64,000 nucleotides of DNA. Origin: Bacteroidales bacterium. GTDB lineage: Bacteria; Bacteroidota; Bacteroidia; Bacteroidales; P3. A program made the position numbers and the translations under genes. Of this stretch, positions 18,674 through 27,671 are shown piece after piece (position 1 is the stretch's first letter; each line of letters opens with the position of its first letter). The DNA is taken from positions 99,697 to 163,696 of the forward strand of contig JAFZPH010000049.1 of NCBI GenBank assembly GCA_017550405.1, written 5' to 3'. The notes below the pieces were generated by a model, which searched no databases, had not been told where the DNA came from, and saw only the letters and a program-made list of their open reading frames with translations.

Positions 18674-18714
18674 CCCACCTGCCCTCACATTTCGTGGCCG
18701 ATTTCGGTAACGAA
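18674..18714 (+). repeat. REP-like element downstream of the RAYT gene
   Basis: A 41-bp match to 17558-17598 with three differences. Stem TTCGTGGCCGA/TCGGTAACGAA is less perfect. It starts 22 bp after the RAYT stop codon and marks the left edge of the AT-rich island. Confidence 0.75.
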
Positions 18715-18807
18715 TAATGAGTCTTCACTCCGGTGCCCATTCTGCATTATCAACAACCAACCCAACTGTATCGCAAAATAATATTATGCCAATCCAGAAA
18801 AAATGAG

Positions 18808-18815
18808 TATCTTTG
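18808..18815 (+). promoter_or_regulatory. Bacteroidales -7 box (TATCTTTG) for the defence operon
   Basis: TATCTTTGC lies 36 bp upstream of ATG 18852. The in-frame TTG at 18813 lies inside the box, so the ATG is preferred. It is the only clear promoter before the five-gene run. Confidence 0.6.
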
Positions 18816-18851
18816 CAGTTTCAAAATAATGTAGAAGAGAGAGTCCATTGT

Positions 18852-21800
18852 ATGGAACAGAACAGCTTTATCACAAATCAAAACAAACTACTATCTGAAA
18901 TCATCAACGGTATTTTACCCAAAAGTAATGCTGTTGACATTTTGGTTGGGTATTTCTACTTTTCTGGATATAAGCTAATCTCCGAGAACCTTCAGGATAA
19001 GAATGTAAGAATACTGGTTGGACTTGATATCGACACCACTATCACTAAGAATCTACGAGAAATGGACTCCTTGACTAATGCGAACAAATCACGCACTCAA
19101 ATCAAGGAAGAGTATTATGACAATTTTGTGCGACTGTTCAACGAGACAGACTTTTTTGACAACCAAACAAAACTTGACGGGTTCACTCTTTTCTACAACA
19201 AAATAAAAGACGGCTCTTTGGAGATTCGTAAGACAGAAGACCCATGTCATGCAAAACTCTATATCTTCAATTATAAAGATGCTGTAAGCGAGAACGGTGA
19301 AGTTCCAGGTAGTGTTATAACCGGTTCAAGCAATCTATCATACGAAGGTCTTTCTGGTAGAGTGGAAATCAATGCTCGCTTCAATGACAAGCAGTCTCAC
19401 ATAGACGCATCATCCATATTCAACGAGCTATGGGAGAGTTCGGTTGTCATTGCAGACAAAGAGACTATTCCATATTTTGATATAAAGGTCATCAAAAAGA
19501 TTTGGTATGACCGACTTTTCAGCCCATACTTGATGTATATGCGTGTGCTGAAAGAATACTTCACCATTCCGACTATTGACTATATCATGACCCCTTACGA
19601 CATCACCGACGGTCGTTTCTCAAATTTGAAATACCAAACGGATGCGGTACTGATGGCCATAAATGCCATCCGAAATCACAATGGCGTTATAGTCTCGGAT
19701 GTTGTGGGTCTTGGTAAAAGTATCATTGCCTCTACCGTTGCTCGAAACCTGCGATTAAGGACAATCGTTGTTTGCCCTCCACACTTGGAAGAGCAGTGGA
19801 AATCTTACCGTGATGATTTCGGATTCACTGCAACCGTGTTTTCTTCAGGAAAACTTGAAGATGCTCTTGCTTACTATGAACGTATTGTCAAGGATAAAGA
19901 AAACTACCTGGTAATCGTTGATGAAGCACACCGCTATCGCAATGAATACACCCGAGACTATGCCATCCTTCACCAACTTTGTTCGGGGAATAAGGTGATG
20001 CTACTTACCGCCACACCATTCAACAACCGACCTGATGACATCTACGCAATGGTGAAACTATTCCAGATACCTACCAAGTCGACATTAAAGACGGTAGAGA
20101 ATCTGGGAGCCAAGTTCAAAGAACTGATTAGTAAATATAAACAGTTACAAAAAGATCAACGCGATAAACGTATCTCAGACACTGAGGCAAAAGCCGAGGC
20201 CGAAAGAATTGCCAAAGAGATTCGTTCTATTATTGCGCCCTTAGTGATTCGCCGCTCTCGCATTGATTTGCAAGAAATACCTGAATATGCCGAAGACCTC
20301 CGTCAACAGAATATCCAACTTGTTATCCCCAACGACCCCGTAGAATTGGAGTACGACCTGAGCGACCTGAAAGAGTTGTACTTGTCTACATTAAACAGAA
20401 TTAGTGCTGTTGATGAGAATGTAAACGACGGCACCTACCGATTTAAGGCTGCCCGTTATTCTCCTGTGTTGTATTTGAAGGAAGATTTGGTACCAGAATT
20501 GGCAAAAAAACTGGAAGAGAAAACAGGTGTAGAACTCAACCTACTGTTAGGTCGACAAGCCAACGTGGCCAGATTTATGCGTCGTTTGCTGGTGCGACGA
20601 TTTGAGAGTTCTGAGCATGCATTCCGCAAGTCTCTGGAATATATGATTGAATCATCCAAGCATATACTTAAATGGATTGAAACCACCGATAAGGTTCCTA
20701 TCTACAAGAAGGGCAATCTTCCTGATGTGGAAGACTTATATGGAACAGATGATGACGGCAACGAATCGGTAACTGAACTCTATGAGAAATACGAGAAGAA
20801 AGGCTTCTTTGAGATAGAATCGAAATACCTGAAAAAAGAAGAGTTTATTGCAGACATCAATGCTGACAAGAATCTATTGGAGGGCATTCTTGAACAATGG
20901 TTTGGCAATGACCAGCATATTGCAATCGACCCCAAACTGGACTCGTTCAAACAAATCCTTTCAGAGCAAATTTCAAAAGAGCCCAAACGCAAAATTATCG
21001 TTTTCACCGAATTCGCCGACACAGCCGACTATTTGGGACAAGCGTTGCAATCTTTCGGCCTCCCCGTATTCAAATATACCTCTTCTGATGCGAATACGAC
21101 AAATAAAGCTATCATCAACGCCAACTTCAATGCGGGAGAAAAGAAGGCGTTCCAGAAGGACGACTATAAGATTCTCGTGGCCACCGATGCCATTTCCGAG
21201 GGATACAACCTACATCGCGCAGGCACCATCATCAACTATGATATCCCCTACAATCCCACTCGTGTCATTCAGCGTATCGGCCGCATCAACCGAGTGAACA
21301 AAAAGGTGTTTGACCAGCTTTTCATTTACAACTACTTCCCTACCGACGTGGGTGAGTCAGAAACCCGCACCAAAGAGATATCTACATTGAAGATGGCTAT
21401 GGTTCACGCCATCATGGGTGAAGACACCAAAGCATTGACAAAAGACGAGGAAATCCAGTCATACTTCCTCGAACAATATCGACGCGAAAGTGCTGCCAGC
21501 GAAGAGGCCTCTTGGGATAACCGTTATTTGACGTTCCTCAACTCAATGAAGGGCACACCGGATTATGATGAAGCGATGCAAATGCCTCACCGAGCAAAGA
21601 CTGGCCGCTCTGTTGACAAACCAAGCAAAGGTGTGTTGCTGTTTGGAAAAAAGGGAGATGATTTCGTGTTCAAGATTGGCAATAGTGATGGTAGCATTCA
21701 TCAACTGACGGCAGAAGAGGCCATCGGCCTGTTTGAAGCCCTTCCATCTGAAAAGCCCACACCCTTGTCCGATGACTTCGACAGCATCTATCAAGCCACC

Positions 21801-22109
21801 AAGTCACACCTTTTCCAATCCGACAGTCAGGATAAAAACGAAAAGCAACGCATCGAAGCCTTGCAAAAGATTAAGGTGATGATGACTAAAAAGGCTTTAC
21901 CTGCCGACTATCTGAAAGACTTGCAGAAGGTGATTGAAAACGATGGCCTTGCCGGATACGAGCTCCGCTTCATTAACAAACTCAAACCATCAGAGTATTC
22001 AAAACTACCTGAGCAAATTGACAATTACTATATCGCCCGTATCATCGAAACCTATAACCATGTTGACGACGGTGAGGAATCTATCATATTAGCGGAGGAA
22101 TTACAATGA
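18852..22109 (+). CDS. PLD-nuclease / SNF2-type helicase fusion (putative defence protein)
   Basis: 1085 residues. The N-terminal 200 residues form a phospholipase-D-type nuclease domain with one HKD motif (H133-A-K135, then GSSNLSYEGL), so a dimer would supply a full active site. A superfamily-2 helicase follows: Walker A VVGLGKS (about 287-293), DEAH box VIVDEAHRYRN (about 356), LLTATPFNN, and a C-terminal RecA domain ending in motif VI VIQRIGRINRVNKK (about 807). The tail (residues 900-1085) is unassigned. Such fusions occur in restriction-like and phage-defence loci. Its stop overlaps the next start by 4 bp (ATGA), so the two proteins are probably translationally coupled. Confidence 0.88.
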   Translation: MEQNSFITNQNKLLSEIINGILPKSNAVDILVGYFYFSGYKLISENLQDKNVRILVGLDIDTTITKNLREMDSLTNANKSRTQIKEEYYDNFVRLFNETDFFDNQTKLDGFTLFYNKIKDGSLEIRKTEDPCHAKLYIFNYKDAVSENGEVPGSVITGSSNLSYEGLSGRVEINARFNDKQSHIDASSIFNELWESSVVIADKETIPYFDIKVIKKIWYDRLFSPYLMYMRVLKEYFTIPTIDYIMTPYDITDGRFSNLKYQTDAVLMAINAIRNHNGVIVSDVVGLGKSIIASTVARNLRLRTIVVCPPHLEEQWKSYRDDFGFTATVFSSGKLEDALAYYERIVKDKENYLVIVDEAHRYRNEYTRDYAILHQLCSGNKVMLLTATPFNNRPDDIYAMVKLFQIPTKSTLKTVENLGAKFKELISKYKQLQKDQRDKRISDTEAKAEAERIAKEIRSIIAPLVIRRSRIDLQEIPEYAEDLRQQNIQLVIPNDPVELEYDLSDLKELYLSTLNRISAVDENVNDGTYRFKAARYSPVLYLKEDLVPELAKKLEEKTGVELNLLLGRQANVARFMRRLLVRRFESSEHAFRKSLEYMIESSKHILKWIETTDKVPIYKKGNLPDVEDLYGTDDDGNESVTELYEKYEKKGFFEIESKYLKKEEFIADINADKNLLEGILEQWFGNDQHIAIDPKLDSFKQILSEQISKEPKRKIIVFTEFADTADYLGQALQSFGLPVFKYTSSDANTTNKAIINANFNAGEKKAFQKDDYKILVATDAISEGYNLHRAGTIINYDIPYNPTRVIQRIGRINRVNKKVFDQLFIYNYFPTDVGESETRTKEISTLKMAMVHAIMGEDTKALTKDEEIQSYFLEQYRRESAASEEASWDNRYLTFLNSMKGTPDYDEAMQMPHRAKTGRSVDKPSKGVLLFGKKGDDFVFKIGNSDGSIHQLTAEEAIGLFEALPSEKPTPLSDDFDSIYQATKSHLFQSDSQDKNEKQRIEALQKIKVMMTKKALPADYLKDLQKVIENDGLAGYELRFINKLKPSEYSKLPEQIDNYYIARIIETYNHVDDGEESIILAEELQ

Positions 22110-24133
22110 AAACAGCACAGGAATTATTCGAACAGCTCAATTCTACTGACGAAAATGTCAGAATAGAAGCCAAAAAAGCCTCAGAGATAGACAAGGGCAT
22201 CATGGAAACGGTCTGTGCTTTTGCCAACGAACCCAATTTGGGAGGAGGATACCTGCTGTTAGGTGCGGTTCGGACAGATTTTCGTGATGGGCTTCCTGTT
22301 TATGAGCCTGAAAACATAGATAATCCGGATAAAGTCCAAAATGACCTTATCTCTAAGTGCAGTTCGATGCTGAACATGCACATTCGGCCTCAGGTTGAGG
22401 CCGAGGTTGTTGACGGAAAGACAGTAATCGTTGTGAAAATAGATGAACTGCCGGATTCTCAGAAACCAGTATTTTTTTTGAACAGAGGACTCCCAAGCGG
22501 GGCATACCGTCGAGTGGGGGCTTCCGACCAAAAATGCACGGAAGACGATATGAGGGTGTTCTATTCCTCGGCAGAGAGTTTCGATAGTACTGTTGTAAAA
22601 GGAGCGACCCTCGATGATATAGACGAGAATGCAGTTGCTCATTACCGTAAACTGCGTGCAAGGGTTAATCCTAATGCTGAGGAATTGTCCTATGACGACA
22701 AAGACCTTCTCTTGGCGTTAAGGGCGTGTGAAAAAGAGAAAAGCGGAGAGTATGTATTGACTTATACGGGTCTTGTAGTGTTTGGCAAGTCCATGTCGTT
22801 GCGTCGTTTGCTGCCGGCATTAAGAGTTGACTATATTCGAGTGCCCGGAAACAGATGGATTGAAGATCCTGACAAGCGATTTGAGGCTACGATTGATATG
22901 CGCGGACCGCTTATCTTGTTAGTCAACCGTGCTCTAAATGCAGTCAAAGACGACCTGCCAAAAGGCTTTGAACTACCCAAAGGCAAGTTGCAAGCAAACA
23001 CCCCCATTGACCTGCCCGACGATGTCCTTCGCGAGGTGTTGGTCAATGCTTTTATCCATTGCTCATTCCGCCTTAACCAGCCCATCCAGATTATCAGATA
23101 CTCCAACCGCCTGGAAGTAATTAATCCTGGGTTTTCATTAAAATCACCCGAAACACTTGGTGAACCAGGCTCTGTACAGCGCAACCCATTTATCAGCACC
23201 ATATTCCATGATACCAATTTGGCTGAAACCAAAGGCTCTGGTATCAGGTCTATGCGTGGACACATGAAGAAAGCTGGGCTGATGCCTCCCACTTTTGAAT
23301 CCAATCGCTCGGCCAATCAGTTTACCGCTCGTCTGCTGTTGCACCATTTGTTGGATAAAGAGACCCTTCAATGGCTCGCATTCTATGCCAACTATTCTCT
23401 GAACAATGAACAAAGATTGGCTCTGGTCTTTGTACGCGAAGTAGGAGCAATAGACAATATTACCTACCGACAGTTGAATAGTGATATTAACAATCAGAGA
23501 GCATCCTATGACTTGCACTATATGTGTACAAAAGGATTATTAGAACAAAAGGGCCAAAGTAGAAGCACCTACTACATCCCAGGAGAAAACTTCATTAATA
23601 ATAGTAGACTTGACGGAGAAAATAGTAGAGGTGACGGTATAGAAAATAGTAGAGCTAACGGAGAAAAAAGTAATGCTGCCGGAGAAATGTGTAGAGCTAA
23701 TGAAGAAATGTGTAGAGCTAACGAAGAAATGTGTAGAGGTGACGGTATAGAAAATAGTAGAGCTAACGGAGAAAATAGTAGAGGTGACAGAGAAAATGGT
23801 AATGCTGCCGGAGAAATGTGTAGAGCTAACGAAGAAATGTGTAGAGCTAATGGAGAAATGTGTAGAGCTGAAGATTTGCCGAATGAGTTGAGAAAAAGAA
23901 TTGGGGAAACAGGAAAACGAATGGCCGCTAAAGACATGGAAAGTCTTATTATAGACTTATGCACTTATAGACCTTTGAGTTTAACCGAGATGGCTTCCTT
24001 ATTGCATCGCGACGTGCAAGCTTTGCGTTATCATTATATCAATACCTTAATTAAACAAAATAAGCTTTTCTATACTATTCCCGAAATGTTGAACCATCCT
24101 AACCAGAAATATACTGCCGTCAAAAACAAATAG
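22106..24133 (+). CDS. AlbA/Schlafen-type ATP-binding protein with repetitive linker and winged-helix end
   Basis: 675 residues. N-terminal AlbA_2 (Schlafen) domain: IEAKKASEIDKGIMETVCAFAN and GGGYLLLGAVR. A HATPase_c_4-like module follows (LREVLVNAFIHCSF, GSGIRSMRGHMKKAGL). Residues about 500-590 are tandem hexapeptides such as EMCRAN and ENSRGD. A winged-helix-like end carries LSLTEMASLLHRDVQALRYHY. Relatives are often labelled ATP-dependent DNA helicase or transcriptional regulator, but no helicase motifs are present. A DNA-binding sensor or regulator of the operon is the likely role. It overlaps the helicase gene by 4 bp and precedes the methylase by 5 bp. Confidence 0.8.
   Translation: MKTAQELFEQLNSTDENVRIEAKKASEIDKGIMETVCAFANEPNLGGGYLLLGAVRTDFRDGLPVYEPENIDNPDKVQNDLISKCSSMLNMHIRPQVEAEVVDGKTVIVVKIDELPDSQKPVFFLNRGLPSGAYRRVGASDQKCTEDDMRVFYSSAESFDSTVVKGATLDDIDENAVAHYRKLRARVNPNAEELSYDDKDLLLALRACEKEKSGEYVLTYTGLVVFGKSMSLRRLLPALRVDYIRVPGNRWIEDPDKRFEATIDMRGPLILLVNRALNAVKDDLPKGFELPKGKLQANTPIDLPDDVLREVLVNAFIHCSFRLNQPIQIIRYSNRLEVINPGFSLKSPETLGEPGSVQRNPFISTIFHDTNLAETKGSGIRSMRGHMKKAGLMPPTFESNRSANQFTARLLLHHLLDKETLQWLAFYANYSLNNEQRLALVFVREVGAIDNITYRQLNSDINNQRASYDLHYMCTKGLLEQKGQSRSTYYIPGENFINNSRLDGENSRGDGIENSRANGEKSNAAGEMCRANEEMCRANEEMCRGDGIENSRANGENSRGDRENGNAAGEMCRANEEMCRANGEMCRAEDLPNELRKRIGETGKRMAAKDMESLIIDLCTYRPLSLTEMASLLHRDVQALRYHYINTLIKQNKLFYTIPEMLNHPNQKYTAVKNK
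23600..23871 (+). repeat. In-frame 18-bp tandem repeats encoding EMCRAN/ENSRGD units
   Basis: Degenerate 18-bp units (GAAATGTGTAGAGCTAAC and variants with AATAGT or GGTGAC) repeat about 15 times in frame. Unit changes are mostly whole-word swaps, consistent with slippage or recombination. They encode a Cys/Arg/Glu-rich linker. Confidence 0.8.
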
Positions 24134-24138
24134 AAGTC

Positions 24139-27100
24139 ATGGAATTCAATAAAGCATATAATCGCAACGAACTTGTAAAGTTTTTGAGGACAAGTTTCCT
24201 TCCTGAAGACTTTATTCAGGAGGAAACCCCACTTGCTAACCCAAAGCAATTCCAATACACGCAGCAAGTGACACGGCTGGGCGAATGCAAATCGTTGGAA
24301 CTTGTGGTTTTTGAGGTGATGCATTCCTCTGTGAGTGATGCCCGTGTAGGTCTCACCAAAGAGGCGTTCCGTATGCTTGCCGACGAATTCTGTGAGCGGG
24401 CGTTGGTCTTCTTTGTCCCGCAGGATGACAACAGCAACTATCGTTTCTCCCTTATCGAAATTACTCTCGAGCAGAAGGAAGGCTCAGCAAAAGTGCAGCG
24501 CACCTTCTCCAATCCTCACCGCTACTCCTATTTCCTTGGCAAAGGCATCTCCTATCATACTCCCAACAAGTATCTCAACGAAGCCGGCCGAGTGGTCAAT
24601 ATCGAAGACCTGCGTAGCCGCTTCTCGGTCGAGGTGCTGACAAAGGCCTTCTATCAGGAACTTTCCGACTGGTATGCTTGGGCAGTCAAGGTGGTCAGGT
24701 TCCCCAACGTTTTGGATGATAAAGCAGACAACGAGGCATACAACTCTGAGGCAATGATTCGCCTCATCACCCGCCTTATCTTTGTTTGGTTTATCAAGCA
24801 GCGAAATCTGATCCCCGACGAGTTCTTCGATGAGAAATACATCAGCGATTACCTGTTGAAGAGTTTTACCCCTAATGCCAAAGTCACCCTTTTCGGTAAA
24901 GCCGACAACAGCTATTACTATAAGGGTATCCTTCAGAACCTCTTCTTCGCTATGCTCAACAGCCCTATCACTCCCGAAGGGAAGGACACCATCTCCGAGC
25001 GACGCTTCCGAAAGGATCGCAACGACTATGACAACAACAAACTGATGCGGCACAAGGATTTGTTCCAAGACCCACAGTTGTTCGTCAATTTGGCCAACAA
25101 GTATGTTCCCTTCCTCAACGGCGGTCTTTTCGACTGCCTCGATGACAAGGACAATGGCAAATACTTCGATGCTTTCACCGACCGCGAAGAGATTGCCAAA
25201 CAGTTGATAGTGCCCGACTATCTTTTCTTTGGAGAGGATGTAGGCCGTAATATCGACCTCTCCGAATGGTATGGCGACAAGCGAAAGAAAAAAGTCAGTG
25301 CCCGTGGTATTATCGACATTCTGAAGCGTTACAATTTCACCGTCGAAGAAAACACACCTTTCGACCAGGATGTGTCACTCGACCCGGAGTTGTTGGGCAA
25401 AGTGTTCGAGAACTTGTTGGCCTCCTACAATCCCGAGACGCAGACCACTGCCCGCAAGCAGACAGGCTCCTTCTATACTCCCCGCGAGATTGTGCAGTAT
25501 ATGGTCGATGAAAGTCTTGTGGCGCACCTGAAACGCACCGTTGGCGACAACCTCGAAGCGGAATACCGCAAGTTGATACAATACACCGACGAAGAGCCCA
25601 ACCTCACCGACGAGCAACGCAAAGCCATCCTGCAATCCATCTACCAGTGCAAGGTGCTCGACCCCGCTTGTGGCTCCGGAGCCTTCCCGATGGGTATGCT
25701 CCAGCAGATGGTGCATATCCTCAACCGCATCGACCCAGACAACAAGGAGTGGAAGAATATGATGGTAAAAAACGCCATCAGCGAAACCTCCGAGGCCTAC
25801 CTCAATGCTACGGATGATGAACGCAAAGAGATGGTGGCCGACATCGAGCGCAGCTTCAATGAGAATGTCAACCGTCCCGACTATGCCCGCAAACTCTATC
25901 TGATAGAGAACTGCATCTATGGCGTGGACATCCAGCCCATCGCTATTCAGATTAGCAAGCTGCGCTTCTTTATCTCGCTGGTGGTCGACCAGAAGACCAA
26001 CGACAACCCCGTCGACAACTTCGGCATTCGCCCACTGCCCAACCTCGAAGCCAAGTTTGTGGCGGCCAATACGCTGATTGGACTCCACAACCAGACCAAT
26101 TTGTTTGTCACCGATGACATCAAGCGGATGCAGGATGAAATGAAAGTGGCGAAGCACAAAATCTTTGGGGCAAAGACTGTAAAGACCAAAAGGAAATACA
26201 AAGACAGGGTAGCACAACTGCGTATCCAAATGGTTGAAGAGCTGAATCGATTGCGGGCAGTAAGCGATGAAGATCATCTGATGCTTTTGGATTGGGATAT
26301 GTTCGACCAAAACAAAGCTGCCAAGTTCTTTGACCCTAATTGGATGTTTGGAATTGATGGCGGATTTGATATAGTTATCGGGAATCCGCCTTATGTGCCG
26401 TTACAACGTATAAAAGAAAAGAGTAAGCAATATCAGACTCAAGGATTTGCAACATTCAACAAAACAGGTGACATTTATTGTTTGTTTGTCGAACAAGGGC
26501 TCAAACTTCAAAAACAAGGAGGTGTTCTGTGCTATATCATGTCAAACAAGTGGTTACAGTCAGAATATGGTCAACAACTCCGTTCTTTTATTGCGAAAAA
26601 CAGCATATTGAATATTGTTGACTTTGGTGATATTCAAATTTTCGAGAATGCAACGACTTATACCTGTATCATATTGTTGAGAAAATCGAAACCCTCTGAT
26701 ACTTTTTGCGCATCATATCTGACGAAGTATGACCTTTCTACCATTCCCTTAGTAAAGAATGTATTCAGGACAGATGATTTTAAAGAATCAGCTTGGGTAT
26801 TGTCATCCGGAAAAGGATTAAACCTCTTAAATAAAATAAAGAAGGAAAGTGTTTGTTTGCAGCAATACATAAGAGGTGATGCCTTTCGTGGTATTTTGAC
26901 AGGGTTAACGGATGCCTTTCTTACAGATGCAACCTTGTCCCATAATAACAATGTAGTACCCTTTTTGCAGGGGCGTGACATTAAACCATACTCCACTCCC
27001 ATCGTCAGTAAATATCTTATTCGCTTCCCAAAAGGATATACGAGAAAAATGGTGGGACTAAATACTGCATCAGAAGAAGTTGCATGGCAGAAGATAAAGG

Positions 27101-27648
27101 AATGCTTTCCGGACATTGCTAATAAGTTGGAACCATATGCAGAGAGAGGAAGGAACAGAGGTGACAAGGGGGATTATTGGTGGGAATTACGGGCTTGTGA
27201 TTACTATGACCAATTCGACAAGCCCAAAATCATGTATCAAGCATTCCAAGTCAAGCCATGCTTTATCTATGACGAACAAGGATTGTACTGCAACAACTCA
27301 ATGTGGATAATGCCTACAGACAATAAAGCATTGTTGGGAATTCTTAATTCAAAAATGGGGTGGTGGCTGATTTCTAAGTTCTGCACGCAGATACAGAATG
27401 GTTACCAATTGATTTGGAAATATTTCAGTAAAATACCCATACCTCATATTTCAGAAGACCAAAATCAACTATTAACATCTTTGGTTGACCATGTACTCTC
27501 AGTTAGGAAGAATAATCCTCAGTCAGACACAAGTACATTGGAGAATGAAATCGACAAACAAGTTTATCACATTTACGACCTAATCTACGACGAAGTCCTT
27601 ATCGTCGACCCCGTAACACCTATAACCGAAGAAGAATACGAGAGATAG
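24139..27648 (+). CDS. Eco57I/PglX-like adenine-specific DNA methyltransferase
   Basis: 1169 residues. SAM-binding motif I is LDPACGSGAFPMG (about 507-518) and catalytic motif IV is GNPPYVPLQ (NPPY 749-752), giving an N6-adenine gamma-class methylase of the Eco57I type. The N-terminal 450 residues precede FYTPREIVQYMV and may hold a nuclease or partner-binding region; no sure D-ExK site is seen. The C-terminal third (after about residue 780) is a TaqI-C/specificity-like region. Base use changes from GC-rich to AT-rich near 26.2-26.3 kb, just before NPPY. It begins 5 bp after the AlbA-type gene. Confidence 0.88.
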   Translation: MEFNKAYNRNELVKFLRTSFLPEDFIQEETPLANPKQFQYTQQVTRLGECKSLELVVFEVMHSSVSDARVGLTKEAFRMLADEFCERALVFFVPQDDNSNYRFSLIEITLEQKEGSAKVQRTFSNPHRYSYFLGKGISYHTPNKYLNEAGRVVNIEDLRSRFSVEVLTKAFYQELSDWYAWAVKVVRFPNVLDDKADNEAYNSEAMIRLITRLIFVWFIKQRNLIPDEFFDEKYISDYLLKSFTPNAKVTLFGKADNSYYYKGILQNLFFAMLNSPITPEGKDTISERRFRKDRNDYDNNKLMRHKDLFQDPQLFVNLANKYVPFLNGGLFDCLDDKDNGKYFDAFTDREEIAKQLIVPDYLFFGEDVGRNIDLSEWYGDKRKKKVSARGIIDILKRYNFTVEENTPFDQDVSLDPELLGKVFENLLASYNPETQTTARKQTGSFYTPREIVQYMVDESLVAHLKRTVGDNLEAEYRKLIQYTDEEPNLTDEQRKAILQSIYQCKVLDPACGSGAFPMGMLQQMVHILNRIDPDNKEWKNMMVKNAISETSEAYLNATDDERKEMVADIERSFNENVNRPDYARKLYLIENCIYGVDIQPIAIQISKLRFFISLVVDQKTNDNPVDNFGIRPLPNLEAKFVAANTLIGLHNQTNLFVTDDIKRMQDEMKVAKHKIFGAKTVKTKRKYKDRVAQLRIQMVEELNRLRAVSDEDHLMLLDWDMFDQNKAAKFFDPNWMFGIDGGFDIVIGNPPYVPLQRIKEKSKQYQTQGFATFNKTGDIYCLFVEQGLKLQKQGGVLCYIMSNKWLQSEYGQQLRSFIAKNSILNIVDFGDIQIFENATTYTCIILLRKSKPSDTFCASYLTKYDLSTIPLVKNVFRTDDFKESAWVLSSGKGLNLLNKIKKESVCLQQYIRGDAFRGILTGLTDAFLTDATLSHNNNVVPFLQGRDIKPYSTPIVSKYLIRFPKGYTRKMVGLNTASEEVAWQKIKECFPDIANKLEPYAERGRNRGDKGDYWWELRACDYYDQFDKPKIMYQAFQVKPCFIYDEQGLYCNNSMWIMPTDNKALLGILNSKMGWWLISKFCTQIQNGYQLIWKYFSKIPIPHISEDQNQLLTSLVDHVLSVRKNNPQSDTSTLENEIDKQVYHIYDLIYDEVLIVDPVTPITEEEYER

Positions 27649-27671
27649 TCGTCTATAAATATTTTTTCACT

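Noticed and set aside
18813..18851. Upstream TTG start for the PLD-helicase gene
   Set aside because: The TTG is part of the TATCTTTG promoter box; the ATG at 18852 fits better.
23600..23871. Possible CRISPR-like or minisatellite noncoding repeat
   Set aside because: It is in frame within the AlbA-Schlafen gene, with period 18 and no spacers, so it is a coding repeat.
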